Assembly (NCBI RefSeq): GCF_003815675.1
Contig: NZ_CP033918.1
Location: 2,728,001 to 2,792,000, forward strand
Origin: Chryseobacterium sp. G0186
GTDB lineage: Bacteria > Bacteroidota > Bacteroidia > Flavobacteriales > Weeksellaceae
DNA length: 64,000 bases
Reading direction: 5' to 3'
In this document: one piece after another, positions 27,073 through 35,503 of the stretch
How the letters are laid out: the number at the start of each line of letters is the position of its first letter
How positions within the stretch are numbered: position 1 is the first letter of the stretch
The notes under the pieces: generated by a model
Seen by the model: only the letters and a program-made list of their open reading frames with translations
Told to the model about the DNA's origin: nothing
Databases searched by the model: none
Position numbers and translations under genes: made by a program

Positions 27073-27112
27073 AAACCATTTTAGTTTATTCTAAGATGGT
27101 TTTTCTTTTTAA
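27073..27112 (+). terminator. Terminator of the DUF4407/AAA-M41 operon
   Basis: A 12-bp stem (AAACCATTTTAG with CTAAGATGGTTT, one wobble pair, 6-base loop) followed by TTTTTCTTTTT. Confidence 0.85.
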
Positions 27113-27138
27113 TTTTATACTACTAAAAATTTATTATC

Positions 27139-27732
27139 ATGAAAAATTTACTTATCGCATGTACGCTGCTTATCTGTAGTGCATTCTCTCCTGCATTAAA
27201 AGCTCAAGGCTCAGAACCATTCTTAGGACAAATTGCATTTGTACCTTATAATTTTGCCCCGCTAGGTTGGGCTGAATGCAACGGGCAGTTGATGTCAATT
27301 GCACAAAACACGGCCCTTTTCTCCCTTTTAGGAACAACCTATGGAGGGGATGGAATTACAACATTTGCCTTGCCAGATATGCGAGGAAGAGTATTGGTTC
27401 ATAGTGGCCAGAGTGCTTCAAGCGGAACCACCTATACCATGGGAGAAATCGGGGGAGCAGAAAGCGTAACTTTAACAGTCACCCAAATGCCCTCTCATTC
27501 TCATGCCGTAAGTGCTGTAACCGCTGAGGGAAATCAAAACACTCCTACCGGCAATATTCCTGCCGACACCAAGCTTCTTGACAAGGAATATTCTGACGCA
27601 ACAGCCAATACGACAATGGGCAACTCCATGATTAAGCCAGCAGGAGGAAACCAGCCTCATGAAAACAGGCCTCCTTTTATTACCTTAAAATGCATCATTG
27701 CATTGAATGGCATTTTTCCATCACACAATTAA
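27139..27732 (+). CDS. Secreted phage tail collar domain protein (microcystin-dependent protein type)
   Basis: 197 residues. The signal peptide ends at about residue 22 (ALKAQG). The rest is the tail collar domain: EPFLGQIAFVPYNFAPLGWA, CNGQLMSIAQNTALFSLLGT, GGDGITTFALPDMRGRV, and a C-terminal part ending NRPPFITLKCIIALNGIFP. Phage-tail-fibre relatives lack the signal peptide; secreted versions occur in many bacteria with no known role. There is no other phage gene nearby. It precedes a T9SS cargo protein by 9 bases. Confidence 0.87.
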   Translation: MKNLLIACTLLICSAFSPALKAQGSEPFLGQIAFVPYNFAPLGWAECNGQLMSIAQNTALFSLLGTTYGGDGITTFALPDMRGRVLVHSGQSASSGTTYTMGEIGGAESVTLTVTQMPSHSHAVSAVTAEGNQNTPTGNIPADTKLLDKEYSDATANTTMGNSMIKPAGGNQPHENRPPFITLKCIIALNGIFPSHN

Positions 27733-27741
27733 TGAATAGTC

Positions 27742-28425
27742 ATGAAATATCTTTATTTATTATGTTTGGTTTTTGTAAGCTCAGCTTCGGCCCAAACGAT
27801 AACCTTTAATGGTTGTCATAACCTGTTTGATAATCAGAATTTTGTTTTCAATAAAACAGGAACAGACTCAAACAGTAAAAATATTTATATGACAACTCCT
27901 ATTGATGGACAACCTTGCGGAGGACTGGGAACGTGTGAGTTTAAAATACAATGGAACAATGCTTTAACAAGATGGGAATTTCTTGCCGATGAGGGAAACG
28001 GGACCTTTACCACTCCTTACTTGATGTATTATAACTCAACCGGGAATAACGCTCTTCCTATACCGCCTGGTAATAGTATTGGTACTTGGATTGAAAATAC
28101 GGCAAAAACAAATGGTCAATGTGGAGGAAACCTGAACAGTGTAAATTCAATAATGACCGGTGATGTACAGACTACAACATTAGGAACAACCGAACTTGCA
28201 AAAAGCAGGATCCAGATCTATCCTAATCCTGTTGCAGATTTCATCAGGATTTCAGGAATTGATGACGGTAAAACCATCCAAATTTATGATACTGATGGCC
28301 GTCTTATACGATCTGAAAATTTTGGCTCAAGGGTAAATATTTCACAACTTGCCTCAGGAGCCTATATATTAAAAATTACAGGCAAAAGTTTTCAATCTTA
28401 TGAATTTAAATTCTTAAAAAAATAA
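27742..28425 (+). CDS. Small secreted protein with T9SS type A sorting domain
   Basis: 227 residues. Signal peptide 1-18 (SASAQ). The middle (about 19-145) is a Cys- and Gly-rich domain (FNGCHNLFDNQNFVF, GGLGTCEFKIQWNNALTRWE, NGQCGGN) that I do not assign. The last 75 residues (RIQIYPNPVADFIRISG, GAYILKITG) are a type A T9SS sorting domain. Co-transcribed with the tail collar protein. Confidence 0.8.
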   Translation: MKYLYLLCLVFVSSASAQTITFNGCHNLFDNQNFVFNKTGTDSNSKNIYMTTPIDGQPCGGLGTCEFKIQWNNALTRWEFLADEGNGTFTTPYLMYYNSTGNNALPIPPGNSIGTWIENTAKTNGQCGGNLNSVNSIMTGDVQTTTLGTTELAKSRIQIYPNPVADFIRISGIDDGKTIQIYDTDGRLIRSENFGSRVNISQLASGAYILKITGKSFQSYEFKFLKK

Positions 28426-28473
28426 AATATTATTTATCTTTTCGGAAGCTTTCCTGACTTATATTAATATAAA

Positions 28474-28498
28474 AATGCCTCCCTATAAAGGAGGCATT
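28474..28498. terminator. Terminator between convergent genes
   Basis: A 9-bp stem (AATGCCTCC with GGAGGCATT). The minus-strand side is followed by TTTTTATA; the plus-strand side is only T-rich. Confidence 0.75.
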
Positions 28499-28521
28499 GC
28501 TATTTTATATGTTGATCAACA

Positions 28522-30390
28522 TTATTTAATGATCAGTTTAGAAGTTTTATTTTCTTTTCCGTTAGAAACCTGAATCATATAAACTCCTTTTTCAAGCTGC
28601 TGCTTTATTTTGAAAACTCCATTTCCTTCTTCAGACACAGATGGGCTTGCCACTAGTCTTCCTGACATATCAGAAATAGAAACTTTTAAATTCTTAGCAT
28701 TTTTAGCCTTGATGAAAACTTTATCTCCTGTAGCAACAGGGTTAGGGTAAATTGTTAAATTACCATTATCAGCTTTCACTTCACTTGTACCTAGGTTGGT
28801 AACAAATCTCACTGTATAATCTTCAATCTGACCATACTTTAATTGTCCACAAGGAGCCATCCCAGGATTATCATCATCTACAAGTACTCTCATTCTAAGT
28901 GGAGTATTAAGCACTACTGTAGCAGGAGCTGTAATTGTAGTACTGTAGATACCTATTGCTGTAGCTGGATCCGCAACAATATTGTCACCAGAACCAACAA
29001 GCTCAGAAGCTTCAAATGTTCCGTTATTATTGAAATCAATCCACACTCTCACATCATTCTCTGAACCAGACACGTTAACCTGAAGATTATGTGTACCGGT
29101 TGCTGAAAGCTCGGTAGATGTAGCTTTCAAACAGCTTGCCCCTGTATAATCTTCATAAAAGTTAGGTGCACCAGCCCAAAATCCAATAGAACCATTACTT
29201 ATATTTCCTAGCTTTACCAATGTAGGTCCTACAAAATAATTAGCAGGAGTTATTACGCCAGTTGGATTACATGTAGCAGCAATAGGAGCTCCAATAGAGG
29301 TAGTCGCAGAAGGTGCAGTTGCTCCCAATGAAGTACTTAACGCCCCTCTTAATAAGAAGAAATTAAGAGCTGCTTTGTCATGTTGCCCATTTGTAAATTT
29401 AAATGCATTCGGGTTTGTATAATTCATCATATTATACTGTACTCCCTGATAATTGGTCCCAGTACAATAATTCATATCATTATTGGTAGGTGCCGGATCA
29501 TTAAGTAAACTTCTTGATCTTTCTGTATCACAAACCCCATCATCGTCTACAGTACAATCGTTAGTAGTTGGTGGACAAAAATTAGTAGTAGTATCTCCTT
29601 GTGGAGCGTCAGGGTTTACATTTCCAAAAGTATGAAGTAATCCCATACTATGTCCGAACTCATGAGCCAAAGTAATATCATCCTGTAGTGTCACTACAAA
29701 AGACTTCATGAAAGATTCGTATGATGAATCCGGGTTTTGAGGCAGTCCTGCCCAGCCCATAATCCCATATTGCCCACCTCCATCTACTTTATTCATAATA
29801 TAAATATTAAAATAAGAAGCTTCCGGCCAGTGTGGGGCAATTGTTTTTACCTGTGCAGTAGTAACTCCATTTGCTCCATTACGCTTTACTCCATAATCAT
29901 TATACCCTGTAAGTGTGCCTCCGTTGTATCTGACGATCCCTGTTGTTGCATTACAGTTAGGATCTCTTTTAGCCAAAACCAGTTTTATTGGCATTGTAGC
30001 TGCATTTCCAAAATCAGCAGGAACCCCCTGAGCCCATTGATAAGTACCTGCATACATTGCATTACAACGATCCAGCCATGCTTGAATTTGAGCATCACTT
30101 TTATTATAAATAGAGCCTATAGCAGCATCAGTAGGTGCAATTACGTGTACTACTACCGGAATTTCGTAAACTCCATCCACCGTTTTAAAAGCAGCACCAC
30201 CATTCTTCGCATTACTTTTCTGATTAGAATCTACAATACGGTTGCGGATATTACGAATCATTTCGTCAATTTCCCTGTTTTGTTTTTGACGTCCTCTTTG
30301 TTCAGTATCAAAGTCACACCAGTCTTTTTTTTGTTGAGCTGTCAACGAAAGCGAAAAAAGCATCGCTCCATAAAGGAAAGTTTTCTTCAT
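28522..30390 (-). CDS. Secreted M43-like zinc metalloprotease with GEVED-type and T9SS sorting domains
   Basis: 622 residues from ATG 30390, which starts at the signal peptide; an in-frame TTG at 30423 is unlikely. Signal peptide to about residue 18 (LTAQQ), a propeptide-like helical region, then the protease: EIPVVVHVIAP, H243-E-F-G-H247-SMGLLH253 (HExxHxxxxxH), and the downstream Met-turn MMNYTNP. The Cys-rich insert FCPPTTNDCTVDDDGVCDT fits pappalysin-type M43. Then a GEVED-type domain (YEDYTGASC, VWIDFNNNGTFEASEL, CGQLKYGQIEDYTVRF) and a type A T9SS sorting domain. Exported to the surface or medium. Intact paralogue of the pseudogene at 22708-23861. Confidence 0.92.
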   Translation of the reverse strand: MKKTFLYGAMLFSLSLTAQQKKDWCDFDTEQRGRQKQNREIDEMIRNIRNRIVDSNQKSNAKNGGAAFKTVDGVYEIPVVVHVIAPTDAAIGSIYNKSDAQIQAWLDRCNAMYAGTYQWAQGVPADFGNAATMPIKLVLAKRDPNCNATTGIVRYNGGTLTGYNDYGVKRNGANGVTTAQVKTIAPHWPEASYFNIYIMNKVDGGGQYGIMGWAGLPQNPDSSYESFMKSFVVTLQDDITLAHEFGHSMGLLHTFGNVNPDAPQGDTTTNFCPPTTNDCTVDDDGVCDTERSRSLLNDPAPTNNDMNYCTGTNYQGVQYNMMNYTNPNAFKFTNGQHDKAALNFFLLRGALSTSLGATAPSATTSIGAPIAATCNPTGVITPANYFVGPTLVKLGNISNGSIGFWAGAPNFYEDYTGASCLKATSTELSATGTHNLQVNVSGSENDVRVWIDFNNNGTFEASELVGSGDNIVADPATAIGIYSTTITAPATVVLNTPLRMRVLVDDDNPGMAPCGQLKYGQIEDYTVRFVTNLGTSEVKADNGNLTIYPNPVATGDKVFIKAKNAKNLKVSISDMSGRLVASPSVSEEGNGVFKIKQQLEKGVYMIQVSNGKENKTSKLIIK

Positions 30391-30763
30391 TTCAAAAATT
30401 TTTAAAAAGTTTTTAATTTGCAATAAGTTCGCAAACTACAGATATATTTATTAGCTTTTAATCCCTAAAAACTAATAAAATTCAAATATTTTTAATGTTA
30501 GTAGTGAAAATTTATATTTTGTTACATTTTTTTTCATCTTTACTTAACATTAATTTGTATTTTTTATTAAATAATATCTATAAATTAATTGATTTTATTA
30601 ACAAATTCAAACAACCTATTAATTTATTAAAAACACAACACATTCAACCAACTCGTTAACAATCAACATAAAAAAAACCAAAACATCAATATAAGTCCAA
30701 TTATATGTAAATAAAAAAGCCGCACAAATGTGCGGCTTTTGGTATATTATTTAAAATATCTTT
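30391..30763. other. AT-rich intergenic region upstream of the metalloprotease
   Basis: The 373 bases are very AT-rich. They hold the guaB terminator at 30714-30740 and presumably the protease promoter, but no perfect TAnnTTTG box, no ORF and no RNA-like structure were found. Confidence 0.6.
30714..30740 (-). terminator. Rho-independent terminator of guaB
   Basis: An 11-bp stem (AAAAGCCGCAC with GTGCGGCTTTT, loop AAAT). The minus strand continues with a T run. Confidence 0.9.
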
Positions 30764-32224
30764 TTACAAAGAATAATTTGGAGCTTCCTGTGTAATAATA
30801 ACATCATGCGGATGAGATTCTTTCAATCCGCTTCCTGTAATCATTACCAATTTGGAATCTTTTTGCAGAACTTCAATATCTTTTGCTCCACAGTATCCCA
30901 TACCTGCTCTTAAACCTCCGGTCAACTGGAAGATCACATCTTCTAATTTTCCTTTGTGCGGAACTCTTCCTTCAATTCCTTCCGGAACGAATTTTTTAGC
31001 TTCACTTTGGAAATATCTTTCTTTTCCTCCTCTCTTCATTGCAGAAAGACTTCCCATTCCCTGGTAAGACTTGAATTTTCTTCCCTGGAAGATAATCTCA
31101 TCTCCTGGCGCTTCATCTGTACCTGCTAAAAGAGACCCTAACATTACTGCTCCTGCTCCACTTGCTATAGCTTTTACGATATCTCCGGAAAGTTTAATTC
31201 CTCCATCAGCAATTACGGTTACATTTTGAGATTTCGCATACTCATAAACGTTGTAAATAGCTGATAACTGAGGTACTCCAACTCCGGCAACTACTCTGGT
31301 TGTACAGATAGAACCTGGACCCACTCCTACCTTAAGGACATTTGCCCCTGCTTTGATAAGATCTTTTGCTGCTTCTGCCGTTACAATATTTCCTCCAACA
31401 ATATCAAGATTTGGATATGCATTTCTGATTTCAGAAATTTTATCCAGCACTCCTTTGGAATGCCCGTGAGCAGAATCAATAGCAATAATATCCACTCCTG
31501 CCTGAACAAGTGCTTTAATTCTGTCTAATGTATCTTCTCCAACTCCAACTCCGGCACCTACAATAAGACGACCGTTTTCGTCTTTATTAGCGTTTGGATA
31601 TTCAAGTTGATTATCAATATCCTTGATGGTGATTAATCCAACAAGTTTATTATCCTTATCTACAATAGGTAATTTTTCTACTCTGTTTCTAAGAAGAATT
31701 TCCTTTGCTTTTTCAAGGTTGGTATCTTTGTCTGAAGTGATTAAATTTTCTTTGGTCATAATCTCCTCCACTTTCATGTCAAGATTTTCCTGATATTTTA
31801 CGTCTCTGTTGGTAATGATTCCAATAAGAACATTATCAGCATCCACTACGGGAAGACCTGAAATTTTGTATCTTGACATCAAATCTTTCGCTTGTCCTAA
31901 AGTATGATCTTTAGACAGGGTAACCGGATCCGAGATCATTCCGTTTTCGGAACGCTTTACACGGTTTACTTGTGCTGCCTGCTCGGCAATCGTCATGTTT
32001 TTGTGAATAAAACCTAAACCACCAACTCTCGCCAGGGCAATAGCTAAATCACCTTCAGTAACAGTGTCCATCGCAGCGGAAACTATCGGAACATTCAGCG
32101 TGATTTTGTCGGTAAGTCGTGATTTTAATGATACCTGGTTAGGTAAAACTTCTGAATAAGAAGGGACTAGAAGAACGTCATCGAAAGTGATGGCTGTCTC
32201 TACAATTTTGTTATGAATAGACAT
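30764..32224 (-). CDS. guaB: IMP dehydrogenase
   Basis: 486 residues, the normal length. It oxidises IMP to XMP with NAD+, the committing step to GMP. The catalytic barrel is split by two CBS domains (about 95-210; [37 protein letters not shown]). The active-site Cys is in [15 protein letters not shown], the phosphate and flap regions in [14 protein letters not shown] and [10 protein letters not shown]. Cytosolic, transcribed alone from a TAATTTTG promoter box to its own terminator. Confidence 0.98.
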   Translation of the reverse strand: MSIHNKIVETAITFDDVLLVPSYSEVLPNQVSLKSRLTDKITLNVPIVSAAMDTVTEGDLAIALARVGGLGFIHKNMTIAEQAAQVNRVKRSENGMISDPVTLSKDHTLGQAKDLMSRYKISGLPVVDADNVLIGIITNRDVKYQENLDMKVEEIMTKENLITSDKDTNLEKAKEILLRNRVEKLPIVDKDNKLVGLITIKDIDNQLEYPNANKDENGRLIVGAGVGVGEDTLDRIKALVQAGVDIIAIDSAHGHSKGVLDKISEIRNAYPNLDIVGGNIVTAEAAKDLIKAGANVLKVGVGPGSICTTRVVAGVGVPQLSAIYNVYEYAKSQNVTVIADGGIKLSGDIVKAIASGAGAVMLGSLLAGTDEAPGDEIIFQGRKFKSYQGMGSLSAMKRGGKERYFQSEAKKFVPEGIEGRVPHKGKLEDVIFQLTGGLRAGMGYCGAKDIEVLQKDSKLVMITGSGLKESHPHDVIITQEAPNYSL

Positions 32225-32238
32225 CTTTACTTTCTTTG

Positions 32239-32246
32239 CAAAATTA
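32239..32246 (-). promoter_or_regulatory. -7 promoter box for guaB
   Basis: On the minus strand TAATTTTG, a perfect TAnnTTTG match, lies 14 bases before the guaB ATG. Confidence 0.6.
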
Positions 32247-32317
32247 GGTTATTTTGACGAGATATAAAAATCATTTTTAATAGTTTACATAAAATTTAAT
32301 AATCAATAACTTAAATC

Positions 32318-32348
32318 GAAAAACCGCTCTTTTTTAAGAACGGTTTTC
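32318..32348 (-). terminator. Terminator of the sigma factor/DUF4252 operon
   Basis: AAAACCG-C-TCTT pairs with AAGA-A-CGGTTTT. It lies downstream of the last gene of the operon, before guaB. Confidence 0.75.
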
Positions 32349-32390
32349 TTTACAAAATAATTTGAATAGGTATGAAACTACTTGTTTTTA

Positions 32391-32891
32391 TTATTTATCC
32401 GAGACAGAATTGATCATTTTTGAAATATCATTTGCAGTAAAGTTTCCTTTTACATCCACAAATACTAACTCTTTATGGGAGTTTACGGTAATCAACATAT
32501 TTTTAATAACATCACCGTTCTGTTTTACCCGTACATTCACATTTTCACCGTCATGCTTTACAGTAGCCCAATCTTCATAATGGTTATTATTTAAATAATC
32601 GGCATAGTCTTTAAGCATTTCTTTACTCCCATTTTCTACTGTCAAAACTTTTATTTTAGAAACCTTCTTTATCAGATTGATCAGCTCTTCACTTTCCCCA
32701 TCCTCTCTTAAAGCTTTCTTGATATAAGGCTTTGCTAAAAACAAAGGCACATTAAAACTGGTAAACTTTGCTCCTCTAAAGTCATACCCGGAATCTGAAA
32801 AGAAATCCATATTGGGCTTTCTCGATGAGATACATGACTGAAGCATATATATCGCCAGAATGGAAAAGAAAATGTTTTTAAGAGCTTTCAT
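32391..32891 (-). CDS. DUF4252 lipoprotein
   Basis: 166 residues. Lipobox at about residue 18 (LQSC), so an envelope lipoprotein. The rest matches DUF4252: SEELINLIKKVSKIKVLTVE, then WATVKHDGENVNVRVKQ and NFTANDISKMINS. The same pattern is found in the N-terminal half of the protein encoded just upstream. Last gene of a four-gene operon with an ECF sigma factor. Function unknown. Confidence 0.82.
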   Translation of the reverse strand: MKALKNIFFSILAIYMLQSCISSRKPNMDFFSDSGYDFRGAKFTSFNVPLFLAKPYIKKALREDGESEELINLIKKVSKIKVLTVENGSKEMLKDYADYLNNNHYEDWATVKHDGENVNVRVKQNGDVIKNMLITVNSHKELVFVDVKGNFTANDISKMINSVSDK

Positions 32892-32901
32892 AATTCTTGT
32901 T

Positions 32902-34182
32902 TTAGTCTATTGGTTTCAAAGATCCCCCTGATGTCTTACTGATATTGGAATCTATTTCAGGTCTTCCTTTATATCTTACCAGCCCTCCTGAGGAAGCTCT
33001 TACTTTTAGCTTATCTGATACGCTTATCGTAAGGTTACCCCCTGAAGTAGCTTCCGCTTCAAGGTAGCTCAACTGTAAATCCTCAGCTTTACAAACAGCT
33101 CCACTACTAATATCAACCGTACCTGAATCTGCCTTTCCACTTAAAGCAGTATTGGAACCGCTTGAACTTTTAATGGCAATATTACCTGTATTGATTTTAG
33201 CTCTGATATTAGAACCCGAAGAGACAGAAACATCTGTAACTTTTGAAATGATAAAGTCTCCTGTTACGTTAGATCCGGATGAAGCATCAATACTCATATT
33301 ATTCTCTTTAATAGAATTGACTACCGTCAAATTGGCCCCAGAAGAAGTGGTAATATTATCCATTCTTGGAGAGGAAACGTTTACACTTAAATTCCTGAAC
33401 CTCAAGCTTCTTGTCCCTTTATTATCGATGTATATCTTTAAAACTCCATTTTCTACCTTTGTAATGATATATTGAAGTTTATCGGAGTCAGCAATTACTT
33501 TAACACTGGTAGGATTTTCCTGTTTAAAAACCACATTTACTCCGGTACTTACCTGAATTCCTGAAAATTCACCTACATTTCTTGCTTCCCCATTAAGGTA
33601 AGACGGTGCGTTATCCGAAGTGATATTGCTTGTTACGTTTGAACGCGGATTCTTTTTGGTTTCGCTGGAATTGATAATCTTACTGACATCATCTACAGAC
33701 AGCTTACCATCAAGCATTACAAAAATGCTCTCACCTCCACCTCCATCAATGCTCAATAGCACATCATCCAAAATACCATTCTTGGCTTCAGAGGAAAGAA
33801 ATTTTATTTTAGCTCCTGAATTATTTACAGACATGATCTCGCTGTAATTCAAATTCTTTACATAAGAAGCGATGTCTTTGCTGAGCTGAGACAGGTTAGT
33901 CTGTACTTTTTTCCCGTCAGCAGTATTTGCCTTTTCAGGGTTTTCTGTAATCAGAATCTTCAATCCATTGATTTTTGACAGCAATGGCTTGATCTGATCC
34001 AGTTGAGAATCATCAATATCAAGGCTTCCCAGCATTCCGAACATCGGCTTGGCAATTTTAATAGAAGTTACTCCTTCTACCTCCTGATATTTGTCAAAAA
34101 GCTGATCGAATTTATCTTTTTGTCCATATACAGTAAAGAAATGGGAAAAAGCAAGTGCGAATATTATGAATAGTTTTTTCAT
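32902..34182 (-). CDS. DUF4252 domain fused to a GIN (DUF2807) adhesin-like domain
   Basis: 426 residues. Signal peptide to about residue 20 (TVYGQ). Residues 25-175 form a DUF4252-like domain (LKILITEN, ISRYVK-like helix, LDGKLSVDDVSKIINS) similar to the neighbouring lipoprotein. Residues about 195-420 are a GIN/DUF2807 head-to-tail beta repeat: EFSGIQVSTGVNVVFKQ, DNITTSSGANLTVV, VSSGSNIRAKI, with recurring SSG[SAG]N turns. Such domains form a right-handed beta roll and are thought to act in adhesion or envelope structure. 10 bases upstream of the DUF4252 lipoprotein gene. Confidence 0.85.
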   Translation of the reverse strand: MKKLFIIFALAFSHFFTVYGQKDKFDQLFDKYQEVEGVTSIKIAKPMFGMLGSLDIDDSQLDQIKPLLSKINGLKILITENPEKANTADGKKVQTNLSQLSKDIASYVKNLNYSEIMSVNNSGAKIKFLSSEAKNGILDDVLLSIDGGGGESIFVMLDGKLSVDDVSKIINSSETKKNPRSNVTSNITSDNAPSYLNGEARNVGEFSGIQVSTGVNVVFKQENPTSVKVIADSDKLQYIITKVENGVLKIYIDNKGTRSLRFRNLSVNVSSPRMDNITTSSGANLTVVNSIKENNMSIDASSGSNVTGDFIISKVTDVSVSSGSNIRAKINTGNIAIKSSSGSNTALSGKADSGTVDISSGAVCKAEDLQLSYLEAEATSGGNLTISVSDKLKVRASSGGLVRYKGRPEIDSNISKTSGGSLKPID

Positions 34183-34242
34183 GAGTCAATTTTATTTTTT
34201 AAGGGAATGATTAGTACTGATCACATTGATACTTTGTTTCAG

Positions 34243-34920
34243 TTAATAACCATCGTCTACGGCTTTAGTAGGTTGTGCTAGTTTTTCACTAACGTTATTT
34301 GCAAAGATCTGGAATGAATACTTAGTCACATTGATCGCTTCTTCTACATTGTCAATTCTTTTACCGTTTACAATAACGTAAGAATCTTTATATCCTGTAG
34401 AATCACTTTTTTTATTATTCCTGAAAGAGGCGTTATCTGCATATCTTGGCTTTCTTTCTTTTTTAAGTCTTCCTCTTTTAGGGAGTATTTCATCCAAAAC
34501 ATCCTTCTCAGCTACCTGATTTTCCTGAAATATGGAATCTTTTTTTGTTCCTGAAATAGAATCTGCATGGTTCACAGCTACCTGCTCCTGATGATCTCTG
34601 TTTTCTTCAATGAAGCCTGATTTTTGTCTTAAAACTTCATCTTTTACCAGTTTTTCCTTATCCTGAACAGCTGTATCAGAATCATTATGATTAAGGAAGA
34701 GGCCAACACCAAAGATCAGCATTACACTGGCGGCCATCCAGAACCATTTGGGAAAAGATGGTTTGGTCTTTACTTCCAATGGAATAATAGGAGCCTCATC
34801 TTTTTCAGGTTCCGTATTTTCGGCTTTCTGAAGAAAATCTTCAAAACTCCAATCCATTTTTTCTTCCTTTATATTATGGAAGACTTCGTTGTATTTATCT
34901 TGTAATTGATCTTTTTTCAT
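34243..34920 (-). CDS. Single-pass membrane protein, probable anti-sigma factor
   Basis: 225 residues. Charged cytosolic N-terminus (about 1-55; WSFEDFLQKAE), one membrane helix (about 58-77, FWMAASVMLIFGVGLFL), and a polar periplasmic part with KDSYVIVNGKRIDNVEEAI near the end. Its gene overlaps the upstream sigma factor gene by 26 bases, the classic sigma/anti-sigma layout. No zinc-binding HxxxCxxC motif is visible, so the role rests on topology and context. Confidence 0.7.
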   Translation of the reverse strand: MKKDQLQDKYNEVFHNIKEEKMDWSFEDFLQKAENTEPEKDEAPIIPLEVKTKPSFPKWFWMAASVMLIFGVGLFLNHNDSDTAVQDKEKLVKDEVLRQKSGFIEENRDHQEQVAVNHADSISGTKKDSIFQENQVAEKDVLDEILPKRGRLKKERKPRYADNASFRNNKKSDSTGYKDSYVIVNGKRIDNVEEAINVTKYSFQIFANNVSEKLAQPTKAVDDGY

Positions 34921-35404
34921 AGCTCATCAGTTGTGAGATTTGTTCTTTTACTTTTTGTCTCGCTCGCATAAGGTTTACCCTTACTGCATTTTCCTCCATT
35001 TCCAGCATTTCAGAAATTTCGGAAACATCGTACTCTTCTACATCTTTCAAGTGGATGACCATCTTCTGTTTTTCGGGGAGCTGATTGATAAATCCTACAA
35101 TATGTTCCTTAAGGTTATCAACTTCCATACTGTAAAGCTCTGACCGATGAAGCTGCATATCCGCAAAACCTATCTTCACATCGTGATGCTTCAGCCTGTT
35201 CAGGCATTCATTCCGGACAGACTTCAGGGCGTAGGATTTAAAATTCCCAAACTGCTCAAGTTCATCCCTTTTCTGCCAGAACTTCATCATGAGATCCTGT
35301 ACTACATCTTCTGCCTCATCACTGCTCATAACGAATCGCTTCGCAAAACGATACATCTCGTCTTTGAGAATAAACACCGTATTCTTGAAAGTTTCTTGGG
35401 TCAT
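34895..35404 (-). CDS. RNA polymerase ECF-type sigma-70 factor
   Basis: 169 residues. Region 2: MYRFAKRFVMSSDEAEDVVQDLMMKFW (shown: SDEAEDVVQDLMMKFW). Region 4: INQLPEKQKMVIHLKDVEEY and VSEISEMLEMEENAVRVNLM. It probably directs transcription of an envelope regulon, perhaps its own operon (anti-sigma, DUF4252-GIN, DUF4252 lipoprotein). First gene of this operon; no perfect TAnnTTTG box was found upstream, which would fit autoregulation. Confidence 0.93.
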   Translation of the reverse strand: MTQETFKNTVFILKDEMYRFAKRFVMSSDEAEDVVQDLMMKFWQKRDELEQFGNFKSYALKSVRNECLNRLKHHDVKIGFADMQLHRSELYSMEVDNLKEHIVGFINQLPEKQKMVIHLKDVEEYDVSEISEMLEMEENAVRVNLMRARQKVKEQISQLMSYEKRSITR

Positions 35405-35463
35405 GAGTTTTGTTTCTTATAGGTAAGACAACTGCTGTTTCAAATCTATTACATCAAAAATAA

Positions 35464-35497
35464 AAAAACTTCAAAAAAAATTGAAGTTTTTATTATA
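35464..35497 (-). terminator. Terminator of the GlmU-family gene
   Basis: An 11-bp stem (AAAAACTTCAA with TTGAAGTTTTT), in a context that gives T-rich tails on both strands. Confidence 0.8.
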
Positions 35498-35503
35498 ATC
35501 AGA

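Noticed and set aside
27139..27732. Prophage remnant, based on the tail collar domain
   Set aside because: The protein has a signal peptide and no integrase, capsid, terminase or lysis gene is near.
29737..30405. Plus-strand 222-codon frame opposite the M43-like protease
   Set aside because: Composition is the mirror of the protease codons (Ile/Ser/Cys-rich), and the protease has full motifs on the other strand.
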